Shown: positions 62,499 through 64,000 of the stretch, piece by piece
Position numbering within the stretch: position 1 is the stretch's first letter
How the letters are laid out: each line of letters opens with the position of its first letter
Assembly (NCBI RefSeq): GCF_900111765.1
Contig: NZ_FOIB01000002.1
Span: 434,001-498,000, forward strand
Length of the DNA stretch: 64,000 nucleotides
Direction of reading: 5' to 3'
Origin: Myxococcus fulvus
GTDB taxonomy: Bacteria > Myxococcota > Myxococcia > Myxococcales > Myxococcaceae
Notes under the pieces: generated by a model
Database searches by the model: none
The model's input: only the letters and a program-made list of their open reading frames with translations
Told to the model about the DNA's origin: nothing
Position numbers and translations under genes: made by a program

Positions 62499-64000
62499 CT
62501 ACCGACCGGAGAGGACCAGCGGAATCTCCAGCTCGATGTCCTCGCCGGAGAAGCTGGAGAACGTCATGCGCCGGGCGCGCTCACGGATGCACGAGCCCAC
62601 CGCGTTCGCGTTGCCGTTGAGCTCCTTGCGGTCGAACTTCGCCTCCTTCACCGCGCCGGAGGTGCCCACCGTCGCCGTGAGCGTCGCCTTGCCGCCCTTG
62701 TAGGACGGGTTGCGCTTGAGCTCCTGCTCCACGCAGTCACGGAACGAGGTCTGCGCCTGCTCCACCACGCGCTCCACCTCTTCGTCCGAAGGACCACCGA
62801 CGTCCTCCGAATCCGCCGCGGCGACCTCCGCGCCCTCGCGAACCTCCGGGGCGACGTCCTTCTTCTCCGCGTCGTTGTAGACGGCCTGCACCTGCTCCTG
62901 CGTCGGAGCCGCCGCCGCCCCTTCCGCGCCCGGCGTGGGCTCGGCGGCCTTCGGCTCCGCGGCCTTGGGCTCGGTGGGCACGGGCGCCCCCTGAGGCGGC
63001 GCCTTCGGAACCGGCGCGACCGGCGGAGGCGTGTTGCCCAACAGCTTGTCGCGCAACGCTCCCACGCCCGCGCCGGTGAAGACGGACTGCTCCACCGCCT
63101 GCCCCTGCGCATCCACCGTGGTGACCCGCAGGGGCATCACCCCGAGCGCCTCCGACAACACGTAGGCCACGACCAGCGGCAGCAGGAGGACCAGCAGCAC
63201 GACGGCGACGTACTTCATCGGCGAGTTGCGCCGCGTCACGCCCGCCTTCTTGGCCACCTGGCGCGTGTTCTCGCGAGGATCACGCTTCGCGGGCGCCTGG
63301 GTCTCCTCGCCCCCTTCGTCGCCCTGCGAGTCGTCGTACGGATTGCCGCCCTGAGCCTCGTCCTGCTCCCCACCCTTCTCGGGGAGGTCCAGGTCGGAGA
63401 ACAGCTCGTTGAGCGGCGCGGCGGTCGCGGCCGGCGCGGCGCCCCGACGACCCGAGGGCTGCGGCTGGTTCCGGGGGTCCGGCTCACCGAAGTACGTCGT
63501 GTCCGGATCCTCCTCCGGCACCCACTGACGCGCCGACTGCGGCTCCTCCGGCTCGGGCTGCTGGAAGGCCTGCGGCTCCGGCTCCTGCGGGAACTGGGGC
63601 TCCGGCTCGGAGAAGACCGGATGCTGGGGCTCCGGCTCGCGGCGAGCGGGCGCGGGCTTCGCGGCGGCACGCGCGGGCGGCTCCGCCACGGGAGGCGGCG
63701 GGGGCGGCGGAGGAGGCTCCGGCGCCGGCGGGGGAACGAACAGACCGGCGAGCTCCGGCACGTCCGCGCCGCGCTTCCAGTCCGCCATGCCCTGCTGCCA
63801 GAAGAAGCTCCGGCCGCTGATGGTGCCCGTGGCGATGAGCTCGCGCAGCGCGCCCTCGTCCAGCGGGCCCTCCTGCTTGTTCTTCACCATCACGAACCAG
63901 GGCGAACCCGTGGCGCGCAGCGGCGCGGCCCTCGTGGGCTCATCGTCCCAGGGCGTCTGGAGCGCCGCGGGCGGCGCCTTGGCCACGGGTGGCGCGGAGG
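62499..64000 (-). CDS. GltJ/AgmX-like GYF-domain and TonB-like protein (5' end outside window)
   Basis: At least 495 residues are visible and the frame remains open to the window edge, so the start may lie outside. A GYF_2 (DUF4339) domain (SPWFVMVKNKQEGPLDEGALRELIATG, then FFWQQGMADWKRGADVPEL) is followed by a ~170-residue Pro/Glu-rich linker, and a TM near 258-283 (YVAVVLLVLLLPLVVAYVL). A second linker leads to a C-terminal AgmX/PglI TonB-like domain (about 400-495, VEQAQTSFRDCVEQELKRN... with one Cys in SCIRERA). In M. xanthus, GltJ of the gliding motor has this order, with a zinc ribbon first. Any zinc ribbon here would be beyond the edge. It could be a paralogue, not GltJ itself. Confidence 0.8.
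   Translation of the reverse strand, partial: SAPPVAKAPPAALQTPWDDEPTRAAPLRATGSPWFVMVKNKQEGPLDEGALRELIATGTISGRSFFWQQGMADWKRGADVPELAGLFVPPPAPEPPPPPPPPPVAEPPARAAAKPAPARREPEPQHPVFSEPEPQFPQEPEPQAFQQPEPEEPQSARQWVPEEDPDTTYFGEPDPRNQPQPSGRRGAAPAATAAPLNELFSDLDLPEKGGEQDEAQGGNPYDDSQGDEGGEETQAPAKRDPRENTRQVAKKAGVTRRNSPMKYVAVVLLVLLLPLVVAYVLSEALGVMPLRVTTVDAQGQAVEQSVFTGAGVGALRDKLLGNTPPPVAPVPKAPPQGAPVPTEPKAAEPKAAEPTPGAEGAAAAPTQEQVQAVYNDAEKKDVAPEVREGAEVAAADSEDVGGPSDEEVERVVEQAQTSFRDCVEQELKRNPSYKGGKATLTATVGTSGAVKEAKFDRKELNGNANAVGSCIRERARRMTFSSFSGEDIELEIPLVLSGR

Overview
The window is a dense, very GC-rich bacterial chromosome segment with strong G/C bias at third codon positions. The gene content points to the Myxococcota, most likely Myxococcaceae. 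The evidence is two eukaryotic-type Ser/Thr kinases (one with an AAA/TPR extension, one with PEGA repeats), a GltJ/AgmX-like GYF-domain protein, many lipoproteins and outer-membrane proteins, a sigma-54 activator and a GDYXXLXXD-type C-terminus. This placement is inferred from gene families, not from a marker gene. No rRNA, tRNA, CRISPR array or insertion sequence was recognised.

Layout. 1-2700: 3' end of a repeat-tailed protein, decayed repeats, then an AT-rich Fur-like box before a small Cys-containing protein and a heme oxygenase, convergent with an SDR. 2783-11618: a sigma-54 activator divergent from a kinase/AAA/TPR protein, followed by an unknown protein, YcaO and TfuA, which form a tightly coupled candidate thioamidation locus. 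11707-15691: methyltransferase, flippase-like membrane protein, CBS protein, single-domain response regulator, ZIP transporter. 15723-20860: envelope operon (outer-membrane protein, unknown secreted protein, LpoB-like and COG3014-like lipoproteins) after a MscS channel. 21033-27045: response regulator, UshA-like/tetraheme cytochrome lipoprotein, MltD-like transglycosylase and L,D-transpeptidase. 27057-36064: AAA+ ATPase, PEGA kinase, and a four-gene MacB/LolD-type ABC operon with a lipoprotein. 36215-43109: a large membrane protein, a PspA/solute-binding/unknown operon and a divergent histidine kinase.

43120-59545 is rich in nucleoside salvage and catabolism genes: TRZ/ATZ-type amidohydrolase, cytidine deaminase, pyrimidine-nucleoside phosphorylase, PnrA/BMP lipoprotein with an ABC ATPase and two permeases, phosphohexo/pentomutase, DksA-like regulator and deoxyribose-phosphate aldolase. 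Together these would import nucleosides, deaminate and phosphorolyse them, and feed deoxyribose phosphate into central metabolism. Embedded among them are PilZ and SET proteins, a TetR/SDR pair with three matching palindromes, a degenerate receiver/kinase and a beta-barrel protein. 59660-62384 holds two tandem ComEC-like metallo-beta-lactamase proteins with Cys-rich tails plus a DUF3006 protein. The window ends inside the GltJ-like gene.

Most notable: (i) a 79-bp segment spanning the stop/start overlap between the two nucleoside permeases is present three times, creating two 28-codon chimeric mini-ORFs that relay the coupled reading frames; (ii) the unknown protein-YcaO-TfuA operon downstream of a kinase/AAA/TPR protein; (iii) three matching palindromes controlling tetR/SDR; (iv) several enzymes with altered catalytic motifs (heme oxygenase, UshA-like domain, second MBL protein, histidine kinase).
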